Part shown: in pieces, positions 44,854 to 54,840 of the stretch
Numbering within the stretch: position 1 is the first letter of the stretch
How the letters are laid out: every line of letters begins with the position of its first letter
Assembly: GCA_963770995.1 (NCBI GenBank)
Contig: CAVYRS010000005.1
Location: 1,116,001-1,180,000 of the forward strand
Direction: 5' to 3'
DNA from: CAVSWN01 sp963770995
GTDB lineage: Bacteria; Acidobacteriota; Vicinamibacteria; Vicinamibacterales; CAVVIG01
Length of the DNA stretch: 64,000 bases
The notes under the pieces: generated by a model
What the model saw: the letters and a program-made list of their open reading frames with translations, nothing else
What the model was told of the DNA's origin: nothing
The model's database searches: none
Program-made: the position numbers and the translations under genes

Positions 44854-47094
44854 CGCAGCCCCCATCGGCGGCGCAGAATCCATTCGGCCGACAACAGCGT
44901 GAGGACGAGCGCGTACGACCACGGCTCATGCCACAGATCGCGGCTCTCGGGCGCGGCATCGAGTGGCGCGGCTGTCTGGAGCCACGTCGCCACCTGCTTC
45001 GCATCGCCGGCGCGCACGTAGCGCCCACCGGAATCGCGCGCCACGCGTCGGAGGAAGCCCTCGTTCAATCGCGGATCGGCGAACTCGCGGTCGGCGCCGC
45101 CCACGTACATCCAGCGCTCCGCCGTGCCCAGCGCCGTGGATCCACGCCGCGCGTCGGCGCGGACGCGGTACAGGCCGGCGCGGTCGGGACGGAACGCGGC
45201 CGTGAAGCGGCCGCCAGCGGGATCGGCGTGCCGCATCTTGATGGGCGCGACGTCGCCGCCGGGCCCCGCCACGGTCGCGTCCACGGACGCGTCAGGCACG
45301 CCCGCAAACGATGCGTCGCGCGCATCGACGTCGACGGAAATCGTTTCGCCGGGTTCAGGCGTGTCCGGCACCGTGATCGCCACCGGATCAGGCGCTGCCG
45401 ACGCGAGCCACCGCGCCGCCTGCCGCCAGAAGAACTCGTAGCTGCGATCCGTCGAGGCGACCATCATCTTCCAGCGCCAGGCCGCTTCGCCGGCAAACAC
45501 CATCGACCGGCCCTGACCATATCGCTGGATCGCCACGACTGGATGCACGCCGCCGCCGGGCGACATCGTCACCGCCAGAATCGTCGCGCCCGGACGCGGA
45601 CCGCCGAGCGGCGCGCTCGACGCGAGCGCGGGCAGCGCCGCCCACTCTTTTCGCGTCTCCGCGGGCGTGGCGCCCAGCCGCATGATCGGGTGCGTCTCGC
45701 CCTCGGTCGTCAAGTTGACTTTGTTAGGTTCGGGCCTGGCCGCTTCGTCCGCCGTGAACGCGGTCCGCACCAACCCGCCGCGGCGATCGTTCACCTCGAC
45801 GGGCAGCACGTCCTCGAGCGCAGTGCCCGACAGGCCTCGCTGGGTAAACGATCGGCCGCCGAGCACCAGCAGACCGCCGCCGCGCTCGGACACGAAGTCG
45901 GCCATCATCGCCAGCTGAGCGCGCGTGAAGAAATCGGCTTCGAGGTTGGCGACGACGAGCGCGTCGTAGCCGTACAGCAGCTCGCGCCGCGAGGGAAACC
46001 CGGTGGTCAGCGCGGCCGCGCGACCGGCGCCCGCCTGCACGAAAAACGTATCGAGCCCGTCGCCGTTCCTGCCTTTGCGCGTCACCGAGTCGACCTCGAG
46101 ATCCGAATCCGCGGCCCACGCCCGCGTCATGAAGCTGTGTTCGAATCCGGGCGCGCCCTCGAGGGCCAGCATGCGCCGCTTCCGTGCCGGAGGACTGAGC
46201 AGCACGGACCGCGAATTGTTCTCGACGACGGATTCGGAGGCGTCGCCTGGGACGTCAGCGGTGTAGACCGTGGGGTTCACCGGATCGGGCGACACGGAAA
46301 ACAACTCGTCGATCGGCGATCCGTCGGCGGTGGGTACGATCCGCCGCGTTTCGAGCACCTGACCGTTCGCGAGCAGTCGCAGCGAGAACGGGCTGCGGCC
46401 GAACCCTGAGCTGATCGCGGTGACGTGGAGATCGACCTTCGCGTTGTCGAGCCGCGGATCGCCGGCCACCAGGCCACGGATTTCCCGGTCGCGCGGACCG
46501 TCCGGCGATCCGACGCCGATTGCGTAAACCGGAGGCCCACTGCCTCCGCCTGCCTGACCTGCCCCACCTGCCTTACCAGCCCCCGTGTCGCCGCCGTCCG
46601 AGACGACCACGATGGCGGCAATGCGTTGGCCGCGATAGCGCTCGCGGACCGAGGCCAGCGCGCCCGAAAGATCGGTCTTGGGCGCCACCGCTTGCAGCCG
46701 ATCGAGTGACGCCGGCGTCAACCCGTCACCAACGCTGAACACCTCGGTCGTGAAGCGGCTCCCGAGCGCGGGAAGCAGATCGTTCTTGACCAACCCGGTG
46801 GCACGACCCAGCCGCGTCTGATTGTCCGCGTCAGCGAGCCGCATGCTGCGCGAGGCGTCGATCAGGATGGGCACGACGGCATCGCGCAAGCCAGCCGGCG
46901 GCAGTAGGACGATCGGGCGGAACAGAAACAGGACGAGCGCCACCAGGAGCAGCGCCGCGCAATCCGGCGAGGACGCCGCGCTGCACGGGCGTCAGCGGAG
47001 AGAGCGGACGCCGATATTCGACGAACGCCGCCGCCGCGATACCGCCGGCGAGGACAATCGCCAGCCACCACGGAAGCGGGTGGGCAAAATGCAT
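44850..47094 (-). CDS. membrane vWA-type protein, one frameshift
   Basis: About 745 residues. The N-terminus has two helices (HPLPWWLAIVLAGGIAAAAF and LLVALVLFLFRPIVLLPPAGL). A von Willebrand A domain follows with a MIDAS-like start (VVPILIDASRSMRLADADNQ), YRGQRIAAIVVVSDGGDTG, and a glutamine-amidotransferase-like part (YDALVVANLEADFFTRAQLA MMADFV and GGGLLVLGGRSF). A C-terminal helix anchors it (LWHEPWSYALVLTLLSAEWIL). An extra G near 46968 separates the first helix from the rest. It lies 2 bp after the DUF4175 gene in the MoxR operon. Likely an envelope quality-control or assembly factor (inference). Confidence 0.82.
46543..46585. repeat. in-frame GGCAGG-type array within vWA gene
   Basis: On the coding strand, overlapping 9-mers of GGCAGGTNN type encode a Gly/Ala-rich stretch (GAGKAGGAGQAGGGSG) in the periplasmic part of the vWA protein. 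The same motif type fills the spacer at 62794-62893. Confidence 0.6.
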
Positions 47095-47096
47095 CT

Positions 47097-50000
47097 CTAC
47101 TGTTTCTTCCTTGACGCGATCGCCTTGAAATAGTCGTCGACTTGCCGGCGATACTCAGGCGGCGCTTTGTCGTCGGCGCCGGCCGCCAGGCGATCCTTCG
47201 ATCGCTTGGCCTGTAGCTTCTTGGACAGCGACGACTCGACGTTCTCGAGCGCCTGCGTCGCTTGACGGCGCAGGTCCTCCCACTTCGCGAAATCCTGCTT
47301 GAACGCTTCAGTGCCTGGGGCGGTGATCGTCTGGCGCGTCGCCTCTTCGAACGACGTGCCCAGGCCCGTGCCGCGCCCGATCGACGGATCGTCGCGCCGC
47401 ACCTGATCGAGAAGGTCCTTGGTCTGCTGAAGCTGACGCATGTACTCCTCGCGCAGCTTCGCCGCATCGCCCGATCCGCTTCCGCCGCCGCCCTGCCGCC
47501 CTTCACCCGGCTTGCCGGAATCGCCGGTGCTTCGTTGTCCGCTGGCCTGACGATTCGCGTTCTCGAGGTCGCGGCTGGTTGCGGCCAGCTTGTCGCGAAG
47601 CTCCTGCGCGCGAGCGAGCTGATCGGACAACTTGCGCGACTCGGCGTCGCCCGTGCTCGTGCCCGACGCGAGCGCCTCGGCCACGCGTTCGAGCGACCGC
47701 GCGACGTCCTGCTGGGAGCCAATCTGATCGCGCACACGATCCGCCGGATCCGGAGGCGCCGTCGATCCGCGCATGCCGCGGGCGTCCTCGATCGCCTGAC
47801 GCAGCGCATCGGCGGATTGCTGCATCCGGTCGGGCAGCTTCTGCCGGCCGATCTCCTTAGCCGCCTCACCCGCCGCCGCCTGAGCCTGTGCGTTGGACTT
47901 GTCGGCCTCCGCGCCGCGTCCGCCCGCGCGGGACGCAGACCGTGGATCACTCGCGGCCGCTCCCTGCTGGCGCAGCGATTCTTCCAGCTTGCGTGCGCGC
48001 GCAGCCAGCCGCTCCTGATCGCTCGCGAGCCGCCGGATGGCGTCTTTTCCGGCGTCGCCCTTCGGCGTCCGCCCGAGCTCCGATGCGACCTGCCGCTGCG
48101 CGTCCGCGAGTTGTCGCGCTTCGAGCTGCAGGTCGCCGACCGCGCGGCGGCGCTCGTCGGGCGCGGCCGATTCGAGATTGCGCTGTGCCTCGCGCAGCCG
48201 TTGGAGGGCGCGATTCCCCGCCGCGGCGGCCTGCGCGGCGTCCTGCCGGCGGAGGTCGCTTGTCGCGCTTCGCATCTCCTCCGACGCGTCTCGCATGCGG
48301 TTGCTGGTGTCAGCACGCCCCTGCGTCTGGCCCTGCTGCCCGCCTGCCGCAGTCGAAGGGCTCTGGCTCTGCCCGCTTTGCCCGCTTTGTCCGCTCTGTC
48401 CGCTCTGCCCGGACTGGCCCGACGCGCTTTGCTGACCGGCCTGATTCTGCTGACCTGCCGAGCCGGCCTGTTCTTTCTGTTGTCCGTTCTTATCAGATTG
48501 GTTCTGCGGATTCTGACCGGCGGTCTGCCGCGCGAGTTCCTCGGCGCGCTGCCGCAGCTCGGACTGCTCGCGCGTCAGCTTCTCGAGCTCGCGCTTCAAC
48601 TGCTCCTCGCTCAGCTTGTCGCGATCGCGAGCCAGCTCCTGCTGTTTCTTCAAGAGCTCGTCCTGGCGTCGAGCGAGGTCCTTGATCTTGTCGAGCGCGC
48701 TCTGGTTGGGATCGGCCGCCCGCTGCTCCGCACTGGTCTTCGTTTCGTAGTTGGTCTGCTGCGACTTCTGCAGCTCTCGGTCGAAGAGCGTGGACAGGTC
48801 CACGTTGCTGCGGTTGCTGGCGCTCCCACTTCCCGACTGCTGTTGCGTGACCTCGCGCTTCTTGACCGCTGCCTGCGCCCGCAGCAAATGGTTGAGGGCC
48901 TCCATCTCATTTGGGAGCGCGTCGCCGGTCTTCAATGCATCGAGCGAGACCACGGCTTTGCCCATCGCTGCTGATGCCGCGGTCATGTCGTCTTCTTCCG
49001 GGAGCGTCTCGCCCGCTCTGAGCGGCGCGGGCTGCGGCGGTTCGCCGCGACCGCCGGGCCGGGGCTGGCGGCGCCTCGGGTCGCGCATGGTCGATTCGCG
49101 GAACGTGCTCGACGTCTCTTCGACGCGGGTCTTGAGCTCGGATTCGGCGCGCGAGACGGACCGGATGTCCTGCTCGGATTTCGCGCCGTTCGCGGCCTTG
49201 CCCCGCCGATCGAGCTTCCACGTGGCGACGACGACTTCCTTTTGCGCGGTGACGAGCTCGTCGAGCGAGGTACGGCCCGCGCCCGGCATCCCGCCCTGAC
49301 TCTGCGCCAGCGCGAACTCTTGTTCGTACGGTTTGACTTCGAGGAAGAAGATGTCGCTGCGCGCCTCGTTCGATCGCGTTCCGTGCCTCGTCTGATCCCG
49401 CGCCCGCGCGTAGTAGGACACGAAGTCGCCGGGCTGCACGTCCAGGTCCTCGAGGAACAGCACGTGGCGCCCGTTGACGGCGGTGCTCTGCTTCGGAATG
49501 CCGAGGGGGACGACCTTTTCCGACGAGCCTCGCACCGAGTACACGAGCTCGAGCCGATCGACGCCGTAGTCGTCCTCGGCCTGCACTTCGACGTCGACCT
49601 CTTCGAGACGCGTCACCGCGCGATCGGCAGCCGGTTTGAGAATCCGCACTTCCGGCGCGCGATCTTCCAGGACGCGAATGAAGTACTCGGTCTCACCCGG
49701 CGTGGAGATACCTTCGCTGTCGGCGAGTGAAACCCGATACGAGTTGTCGGCCAGGAGATCGAACGTCCCGGTCAATTCTGTCGGCGTGCTAGAGCTGAGC
49801 GTGATGCCGTTGCCTTTGCCCAGCGCCATCGTCCCCGTCGCGGCGGGCCGATCGGTGAACACGTGCAGGCGAATGCTGGTGCCCGACGGCGCGTAGATGT
49901 CGCCGCCGTCGGATTCGGTGCGCGCCGCGAGCTTGAGTCCCGCGGGATAGGCGTAGTCGACATCGATGCGCGCCACCCGCGGTGGCTGCACGACCGTGAC

Positions 50001-50822
50001 GTCGTAGGTGGGTGACGTGACCGCGCCCGCGACCACGCGATACTTGAACGACGTGCTCACGGCATCCAACTTGAGACCAAACCCCTCGAACTCCCGCCCC
50101 GCCGTCATCTCGGTACTGCGCCACGCCGCCTGCCCTGAGCCTGCCGAAGGGTCCGCGATCTGAACCTGCGCGATGACGGGCGCACGGTTGCCGACGAGAC
50201 GCGCGTGAATGGCCAGCGGCACACCGACCTTGACTCGCGCGGAGCCCGGGGTCACTTCGAGGGTCACGCGTGCCGGCCACAAGCTGAGCGAGGCGGCGTC
50301 GAGCGACTGGCGCGCGGGACCGCGCGCGAAGAAGAGCACCGCGAGGCAGACGAGCGCCGCGGCAGCTGCCTGGAAACCCGCCCGCCGCACCGTCTCGCTC
50401 GGGATGACGGTATCAATTGCCACGTCGCGGGCACGACGAGCGGCATCGGCCACCAGCGGACCGGCGATCATCGGGGTGACGGACGAGCGGCCCTCCGCAA
50501 CGTCGACGGCGGTGACCAATCGATCGTCGAGCGCCGGCGCGCGCTCTTCGATGAAGCGCGCCACCTGGAGATCCGCGGGCGAGCGACGAAGCGGCGCCAC
50601 CGCCCAGCCGATGGCGCCGGCGACGATCAGAATCGTGAGAGCCGCCAGGCCCACAAGCGCCATGGGTGCGCCTGTCGTCCACCGCGACAGGATCAGCGCC
50701 ACACCGACGATTGCCGACGTCAGCAGCGCGGCACGCACCGTCGCGCGGAACGCGCGCAGCGTCCGCCACCGGGCGCGGACGCGCGCGATCACGTCACGGA
50801 TTTCGTTGTAGTGCTCCATCAT
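47097..50822 (-). CDS. DUF4175-type giant membrane/coiled-coil protein
   Basis: 1241 residues, intact. The N-terminus has three or four helices (AALLTSAIVGVALILSRW; MALVGLAALTILIVAGAIGW; AAAAALVCLAVLFFARGP), then Ig-like β-domains. The long C-terminal half is Gln/Arg/Glu-rich and helical (KKQQELARDRDKLSEEQLKRE; SNAQAQAAAGEAAKEIGRQK), with a GQSGQSGQSG low-complexity stretch. This is the DUF4175 family, found beside vWA and BatA genes. I chose ATG 50822 (site AGGTAGCG). A repeat-derived PSAGSGQ peptide interrupts one β-domain. Role unknown, probably envelope. Confidence 0.88.
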   Translation of the reverse strand: MMEHYNEIRDVIARVRARWRTLRAFRATVRAALLTSAIVGVALILSRWTTGAPMALVGLAALTILIVAGAIGWAVAPLRRSPADLQVARFIEERAPALDDRLVTAVDVAEGRSSVTPMIAGPLVADAARRARDVAIDTVIPSETVRRAGFQAAAAALVCLAVLFFARGPARQSLDAASLSLWPARVTLEVTPGSARVKVGVPLAIHARLVGNRAPVIAQVQIADPSAGSGQAAWRSTEMTAGREFEGFGLKLDAVSTSFKYRVVAGAVTSPTYDVTVVQPPRVARIDVDYAYPAGLKLAARTESDGGDIYAPSGTSIRLHVFTDRPAATGTMALGKGNGITLSSSTPTELTGTFDLLADNSYRVSLADSEGISTPGETEYFIRVLEDRAPEVRILKPAADRAVTRLEEVDVEVQAEDDYGVDRLELVYSVRGSSEKVVPLGIPKQSTAVNGRHVLFLEDLDVQPGDFVSYYARARDQTRHGTRSNEARSDIFFLEVKPYEQEFALAQSQGGMPGAGRTSLDELVTAQKEVVVATWKLDRRGKAANGAKSEQDIRSVSRAESELKTRVEETSSTFRESTMRDPRRRQPRPGGRGEPPQPAPLRAGETLPEEDDMTAASAAMGKAVVSLDALKTGDALPNEMEALNHLLRAQAAVKKREVTQQQSGSGSASNRSNVDLSTLFDRELQKSQQTNYETKTSAEQRAADPNQSALDKIKDLARRQDELLKKQQELARDRDKLSEEQLKRELEKLTREQSELRQRAEELARQTAGQNPQNQSDKNGQQKEQAGSAGQQNQAGQQSASGQSGQSGQSGQSGQSGQSQSPSTAAGGQQGQTQGRADTSNRMRDASEEMRSATSDLRRQDAAQAAAAGNRALQRLREAQRNLESAAPDERRRAVGDLQLEARQLADAQRQVASELGRTPKGDAGKDAIRRLASDQERLAARARKLEESLRQQGAAASDPRSASRAGGRGAEADKSNAQAQAAAGEAAKEIGRQKLPDRMQQSADALRQAIEDARGMRGSTAPPDPADRVRDQIGSQQDVARSLERVAEALASGTSTGDAESRKLSDQLARAQELRDKLAATSRDLENANRQASGQRSTGDSGKPGEGRQGGGGSGSGDAAKLREEYMRQLQQTKDLLDQVRRDDPSIGRGTGLGTSFEEATRQTITAPGTEAFKQDFAKWEDLRRQATQALENVESSLSKKLQAKRSKDRLAAGADDKAPPEYRRQVDDYFKAIASRKKQ
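50133..50153. repeat. CCCTGAGCCTGCCGAAGGG repeat inside gene
   Basis: A palindromic repeat of a type scattered through many bacterial genomes (CCCTTCGGCAGGCTCAGGG). It is read in frame as PSAGSGQ within the DUF4175 protein, between VQIAD and AAWRS. Confidence 0.75.
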
Positions 50823-50836
50823 CGCTACCTGTTCTC

Positions 50837-50889
50837 GTAGGGGCGGACCCGCGTGTCCGCCCCGGGCCGACACATGGGTCGGCCCCTAC
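50837..50889. repeat. REP pair GTAGGGGCGGAC...GTCGGCCCCTAC
   Basis: 53 bp with two adjacent stem-loops: GGGGCGGACCCGCGTGTCCG CCCC and GGGCCGACACATGGGTCGGC CC. The outer ends GTAGGGGC/GCCCCTAC also pair. It fills the gap between BatA-like and DUF4175 genes. Confidence 0.85.
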
Positions 50890-50894
50890 CCCTT

Positions 50895-52784
50895 TTAAGC
50901 TGTCCTGCTCGCAACAACCCCCTCGGCTATCAAAGTCAGGACCATCGCTGCCACCAGGAACTGCCACAGATGCTGGCTGTCTTCCTGCTCCCGCGCAGCG
51001 ACCACCGCCGGGGGGACGTCGGCTTCCTGCATGTGCGTGACCGCCGACTGAAAATCTTCGACCGACAGGCGCGACGGATCCGATTCGCGCGGATCGACGT
51101 TGACCGCGACCCGGCGCGCCGGAACCCCCGGCTTGCCGTCGCTGACCGTCGCGATCCCGGGCGAGGTGCGAGTGCCCGCCGGAACGTCGGCCACCACGTA
51201 CTCGGACGCGTGCGCGCGGGCGCTGGCGACGTAGCGGACGACCTCGTGCAGAAACGGCACGAACGTCGCGTGGAGCGGAAAGTCGTTCCAGCGGTTGTCC
51301 AGATCCGACGCCAGCAGGAGCGCGCGTCCATCGCCCGCCGGGCATTCGACGAGCGCGACGTCTCCGGTGGTGAAGCGCGCCAGCGTCTGACACGCTTCCC
51401 CGCCAATCCGGGCGACGCGCTGAAATGACACGAGGCCCAGCGATCCGCTGTTGCCCGCAAAGGCGTGGAAGACGGGATGCCGCACGTCAGCCGGCGCCAG
51501 CGCACGCTCTTCGCGTTTCGCGTCGGGCGGCGCCGCCATCTGGACCGCCGACGACCCGCCGAGGACGTCCTTGACGACCTCGCCGTCGATGTCGGGTCCG
51601 GCCGCGATCAGGATTCCGCCGCCGCCGCGGACGTACGCCGCCAGCGCTTCACGGCCTCGCCGTTCGAGTCCACGCGTGGACAGCAGCAACACCGCTGCCT
51701 GAGGCGCCAGCCGATCGTCACCACCCGCCGAGAGTTGCGCGCCCGACATCCCAACGGGCTGATATCCGCCGTTGGGACCAGCGCCAACGGCCAGCGCCTG
51801 CTGGACATAGAACGCGTCGCGCGACAGATCGCCGCTGCCCGACACTACCAGCACCGATGGCTTCGTCGTCCCGCCGAGGACCGCGTAGCGCACGTTGTCG
51901 GCCTGGATGCCCGTCGGGTCGTCCACCGTCACGACGGCGGCATCGCCGCGGGGAACGGCGGCCAGCAGCACGTCGCCCGACTGATTCGGACCGAGCGACA
52001 CGGTCGCCTCGGCCGCCGGACGATTGTCGATGGTCAGGTGCACACGCGCGTCGCGAGGGCTTGCTGCGGCGTTGTAGATCGTCGCCGCCACGCGATCCGG
52101 CTGCGGCCGCACGCTCGTCACCGCCAGATTCGGCGGCGCCTCGCCCACGTCGACCACGGTGATGCGGGTCCCCTCGCGCACCGACACACGATCGCCGGCA
52201 TCCCATCCGTTTTCCTGCAGGTCCGTCACGACGACAATCGCGCTCGTGTGCCCCGCGGCTGCCTGGTTCGCCGCCGAGAGCGCCGCCCGGTACCGAGTGG
52301 CGCCGAACCCGGCCGATGCGTGGTCGATGGCATCAGCAGCGAGCACTCGGTCGGCGTTCGGTTTCACCGCGATCTCGGCGGTGTCGGAGAACGTGACGAC
52401 GCCGACGAGGTCGCCGGCAGGAACGCTACCGACGGCGTCCTTGGCGAGCTGTTTCGCGCGCTCGAAGCGTCCGGGCGCGGACAGGCTGAAGGAGGTATCC
52501 AACGCCACGATGGTCACACCACCGGAGCTCGCCGTCGCCCCGGCCGGAAAGAACGGACGCGCGAAGGCGAACGCGAGCAGCAGCAGCGCGGTGATGCGCA
52601 GCGCCAGCAGCAACAGCTCCCGCACATGCCGCCTCTCGGTGTGCTCGACCGGCGCATGTTTCAGCAGCCTCACGGCCGCGAACTTCACCCGCGCTTCCGG
52701 CTCGCGCTTCAACAGGTGCAGCACGATCGGGAGCGCCGCCGCGGCGGCGCCGGCGAGGAAGAGCGGGGCCAGGAAGGACAACAT
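50895..52784 (-). CDS. BatA-like membrane vWA protein
   Basis: 629 residues. MLSFLAPLFLAGAAAAALPI VLHLLKREP is the BatA N-terminal double-helix domain, with LKHAPVEHTERRHVRELLLLALRITALLLLAFAFARPFF as its second part. A vWA domain follows (VTIVALDTSFSLSAPGRFER; AIVVVTDLQENGWDAG), and a glutamine-amidotransferase-like region (VLVVSGSGDLSRDAFYVQQAL). One helix closes the protein (WQFLVAAMVLTLIAEGVVA). I reject the longer start at 52910 because that extension is encoded by heptamer repeats. It is part of the MoxR operon. Confidence 0.9.
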   Translation of the reverse strand: MLSFLAPLFLAGAAAAALPIVLHLLKREPEARVKFAAVRLLKHAPVEHTERRHVRELLLLALRITALLLLAFAFARPFFPAGATASSGGVTIVALDTSFSLSAPGRFERAKQLAKDAVGSVPAGDLVGVVTFSDTAEIAVKPNADRVLAADAIDHASAGFGATRYRAALSAANQAAAGHTSAIVVVTDLQENGWDAGDRVSVREGTRITVVDVGEAPPNLAVTSVRPQPDRVAATIYNAAASPRDARVHLTIDNRPAAEATVSLGPNQSGDVLLAAVPRGDAAVVTVDDPTGIQADNVRYAVLGGTTKPSVLVVSGSGDLSRDAFYVQQALAVGAGPNGGYQPVGMSGAQLSAGGDDRLAPQAAVLLLSTRGLERRGREALAAYVRGGGGILIAAGPDIDGEVVKDVLGGSSAVQMAAPPDAKREERALAPADVRHPVFHAFAGNSGSLGLVSFQRVARIGGEACQTLARFTTGDVALVECPAGDGRALLLASDLDNRWNDFPLHATFVPFLHEVVRYVASARAHASEYVVADVPAGTRTSPGIATVSDGKPGVPARRVAVNVDPRESDPSRLSVEDFQSAVTHMQEADVPPAVVAAREQEDSQHLWQFLVAAMVLTLIAEGVVASRTA

Positions 52785-52785
52785 C

Positions 52786-52910
52786 GTGCTCAGTGCCCAG
52801 TGCCAGGTGCTCGGTGCATAGTGCGCCGTGCCGAGTGCCGAGTGCACGGTGCACAGAGCACCAAGCACTGGGCACCAAGCACTGGGCACTGAGCACCGTG
52901 CACTGAGCAC
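52786..52910. repeat. heptamer array, second locus, inverted halves
   Basis: Ten units of GTGCNNN (52786-52855; e.g. GTGCTCA, GTGCCCA) are followed by about eight units in reverse orientation (52856-52910; AAGCACT, GGGCACC, GAGCACC). The two halves can fold on each other. It fills the spacer between DUF58 and BatA-like genes and shares its unit with 27826-28126. Confidence 0.92.
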
Positions 52911-52920
52911 GACCTCATGG

Positions 52921-53826
52921 TCACAGAGCCCTCGCGCGTGTGGACAGATACGACAGCAGGGCGAGCTCGAGTGGGTGCTTCGTGTTGAGCAGCTGGTAAT
53001 CGATCCCGCTGGCGCCGAGCTCGCGGCGGTAGCGCTCCATCAGGTCGCCCATCTGCTTCACGTAGTGCTCGCGCACGGCGCCCGGCACGGCCATGACTTC
53101 TTCGCTCGTTTCAAGATCTTCGAAGCGTGTGGCACGGTCGAACGGGAAATCGATCTCGTCCGGATCGAGCACGTGGAACACGATGACGTCGATGCCGCGA
53201 AACTTGAAATGCTTCAAGCCGCGGATGATCTCGTCCGGATCGTCGAGCAGATCGGAGATGAGCACGACGAGCCCGCGCTTGGTCAACGCATCGGCCAGCT
53301 GGTGGAGCGGCTTGGCCACGTTGGTCTTGTGCGCGGTTCGCAGCCGCTCGAGCGTGACCAGGAGACTGCGCAGGTGTCCGGGCCGCGAGCTCGCCGGCAG
53401 CATCGCGACGATGTCTTCGTCGAACGCCGTCAACCCGACGGCATCGCGCTGCCGGTTCATCAGGTAGCCGAGCGAAGCGGCCAGGCACGCGGCGTACTCG
53501 AACTTCGACATCCCGTGGTGCGACCCGTAGGCCATCGATCCACTGACGTCGAGCAGCAGGTGGCAATCGAGATTCGTTTCCTCCTCGAACTTCTTGACGT
53601 AGTAGCGATCGCTGCGCGCGTACACCTTCCAGTCGATCGTCGACAGATCGTCGCCGGGGATGTATTGCCGGTACTCCGCGAATTCCACACTGAAGCCCTT
53701 GAACGGGCTGCGATGCAGGCCGGTGAGGAAGCCCTCGACGATCGTCCGCGCCTTCAGCTCGAGCGTGCCCAGCCGCGCGACAACCGCGGGGTCGAGAAAA
53801 GCGCGATCGGACGCGGCCCAGGGCAT
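52921..53826 (-). CDS. DUF58 domain protein
   Basis: 301 residues, intact. The family motif is HRSPFKGFSVEFAEYRQYIPGDDLSTIDWKVYARSDRYYV; DCHLLLDVSGSMAYG then opens a degenerate vWA fold, and GLVVLISDLLDDPDEIIRGL follows. DUF58 proteins accompany MoxR ATPases and are thought to be clients or adaptors. It starts 3 bp after the moxR stop. Confidence 0.94.
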   Translation of the reverse strand: MPWAASDRAFLDPAVVARLGTLELKARTIVEGFLTGLHRSPFKGFSVEFAEYRQYIPGDDLSTIDWKVYARSDRYYVKKFEEETNLDCHLLLDVSGSMAYGSHHGMSKFEYAACLAASLGYLMNRQRDAVGLTAFDEDIVAMLPASSRPGHLRSLLVTLERLRTAHKTNVAKPLHQLADALTKRGLVVLISDLLDDPDEIIRGLKHFKFRGIDVIVFHVLDPDEIDFPFDRATRFEDLETSEEVMAVPGAVREHYVKQMGDLMERYRRELGASGIDYQLLNTKHPLELALLSYLSTRARAL

Positions 53827-53829
53827 CTG

Positions 53830-54828
53830 CTACATCCCACTCTTGGGAACCGGGACGGCCTCGAGGAGGCGGTCGATGATCTTGTCGGAGTTGATGCGCT
53901 CGGATTCAGCGTAGAAGTTCGTCATGACCCGGTGCCGGAGAATCGGTTTGGCCAGCGCCTGCACGTCCTTCACCGACACGTGATAGCGGCCGTGCATGAG
54001 CGCACGCGCTTTGGCGCCGCGGACGATCGCCTGCGAGCCGCGCAGCCCGGAGCCCCACTTCACCCACTTGTCGATGAAGTCGAATCCGCCCTCGCGGCCC
54101 GGGCGTGACGCGCTCACCAGACGCACCGTGTAGCGCGCGATCTCCTCCGCTACGGCAACCTGCCGCGCGATCTCCTGGAACCGAAGAATGTCCGCGCCGC
54201 CCAGTATCCGCGCCGGCGCGGGGGCATCCGTTCCCGTCGTCTGCGTGACGACCGTCACCTCGTCGTCTTCGGTGAGGTAGTCGATCACGATGTTGAACAT
54301 GAACCGATCGAGCTGCGCTTCGGGGAGCGGGTAGGTGCCTTCGAGCTCGATGGGATTCTGAGTCGCGAGCACGAAGAACGGCCGGTCGAGCTGATAGGTG
54401 CGGCCCGCCGCGGTGACGTGATACTCCTGCATCGCCTCGAGCAGCGCGGCCTGCGTTTTCGGCGGCGTGCGGTTGATCTCGTCGGCCAGGATGATCTGCG
54501 CGAAGATCGGCCCCTTCACGAATCGGAGCCGGCGCGTGCCCTGCTCTTCGTCGAGGATCTCGGTGCCGGTGATGTCCGACGGCATCAGGTCGGGCGTGAA
54601 TTGAATCCGCTTGAAATCGAGATCGAGGATGTCGGCGAGCGTCTTGATCAGCAGCGTCTTCGCCAGTCCGGGCACGCCGGTGATGAGGCAGTGACCGCCG
54701 GTGAACAGGGCGATGAGGACCTGCTCGACGACTTCATCCTGGCCGACGATGACTTTCCGCAGCTCGTTGAGGATGCGCTCCCGGCCTTCGACGACGCGAT
54801 CGGCGCTCGTGGTTGCGACAGACTCCAA
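53830..54828 (-). CDS. moxR: MoxR-family AAA+ ATPase
   Basis: 332 residues. Walker A is CLITGVPGLAKTLLIKTLAD, Walker B IILADEINRTPPKTQAALLEAM, sensor 1 FFVLATQNPIELEGTYPLPE, and the arginine finger region AQLDRFMFNIVIDY. MoxR ATPases act as chaperones for vWA-containing partners. I accept the TTG start at 54826-54828 because GGAGG lies eight bases upstream. It is followed by DUF58 and preceded by a 100-bp spacer made of an inverted short-repeat array. Confidence 0.95.
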   Translation of the reverse strand: MESVATTSADRVVEGRERILNELRKVIVGQDEVVEQVLIALFTGGHCLITGVPGLAKTLLIKTLADILDLDFKRIQFTPDLMPSDITGTEILDEEQGTRRLRFVKGPIFAQIILADEINRTPPKTQAALLEAMQEYHVTAAGRTYQLDRPFFVLATQNPIELEGTYPLPEAQLDRFMFNIVIDYLTEDDEVTVVTQTTGTDAPAPARILGGADILRFQEIARQVAVAEEIARYTVRLVSASRPGREGGFDFIDKWVKWGSGLRGSQAIVRGAKARALMHGRYHVSVKDVQALAKPILRHRVMTNFYAESERINSDKIIDRLLEAVPVPKSGM

Positions 54829-54840
54829 AAAGACCTCCGC

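Noticed and set aside
44928..46409. 493-residue rightward frame
   Set aside because: It lies antisense to the vWA gene, whose motifs are clear; its composition is typical of a shadow frame.
50895..52910. BatA-like protein starting at 52910
   Set aside because: The extra 42 residues are encoded by the heptamer foldback. The family N-terminus begins at the ATG at 52784.
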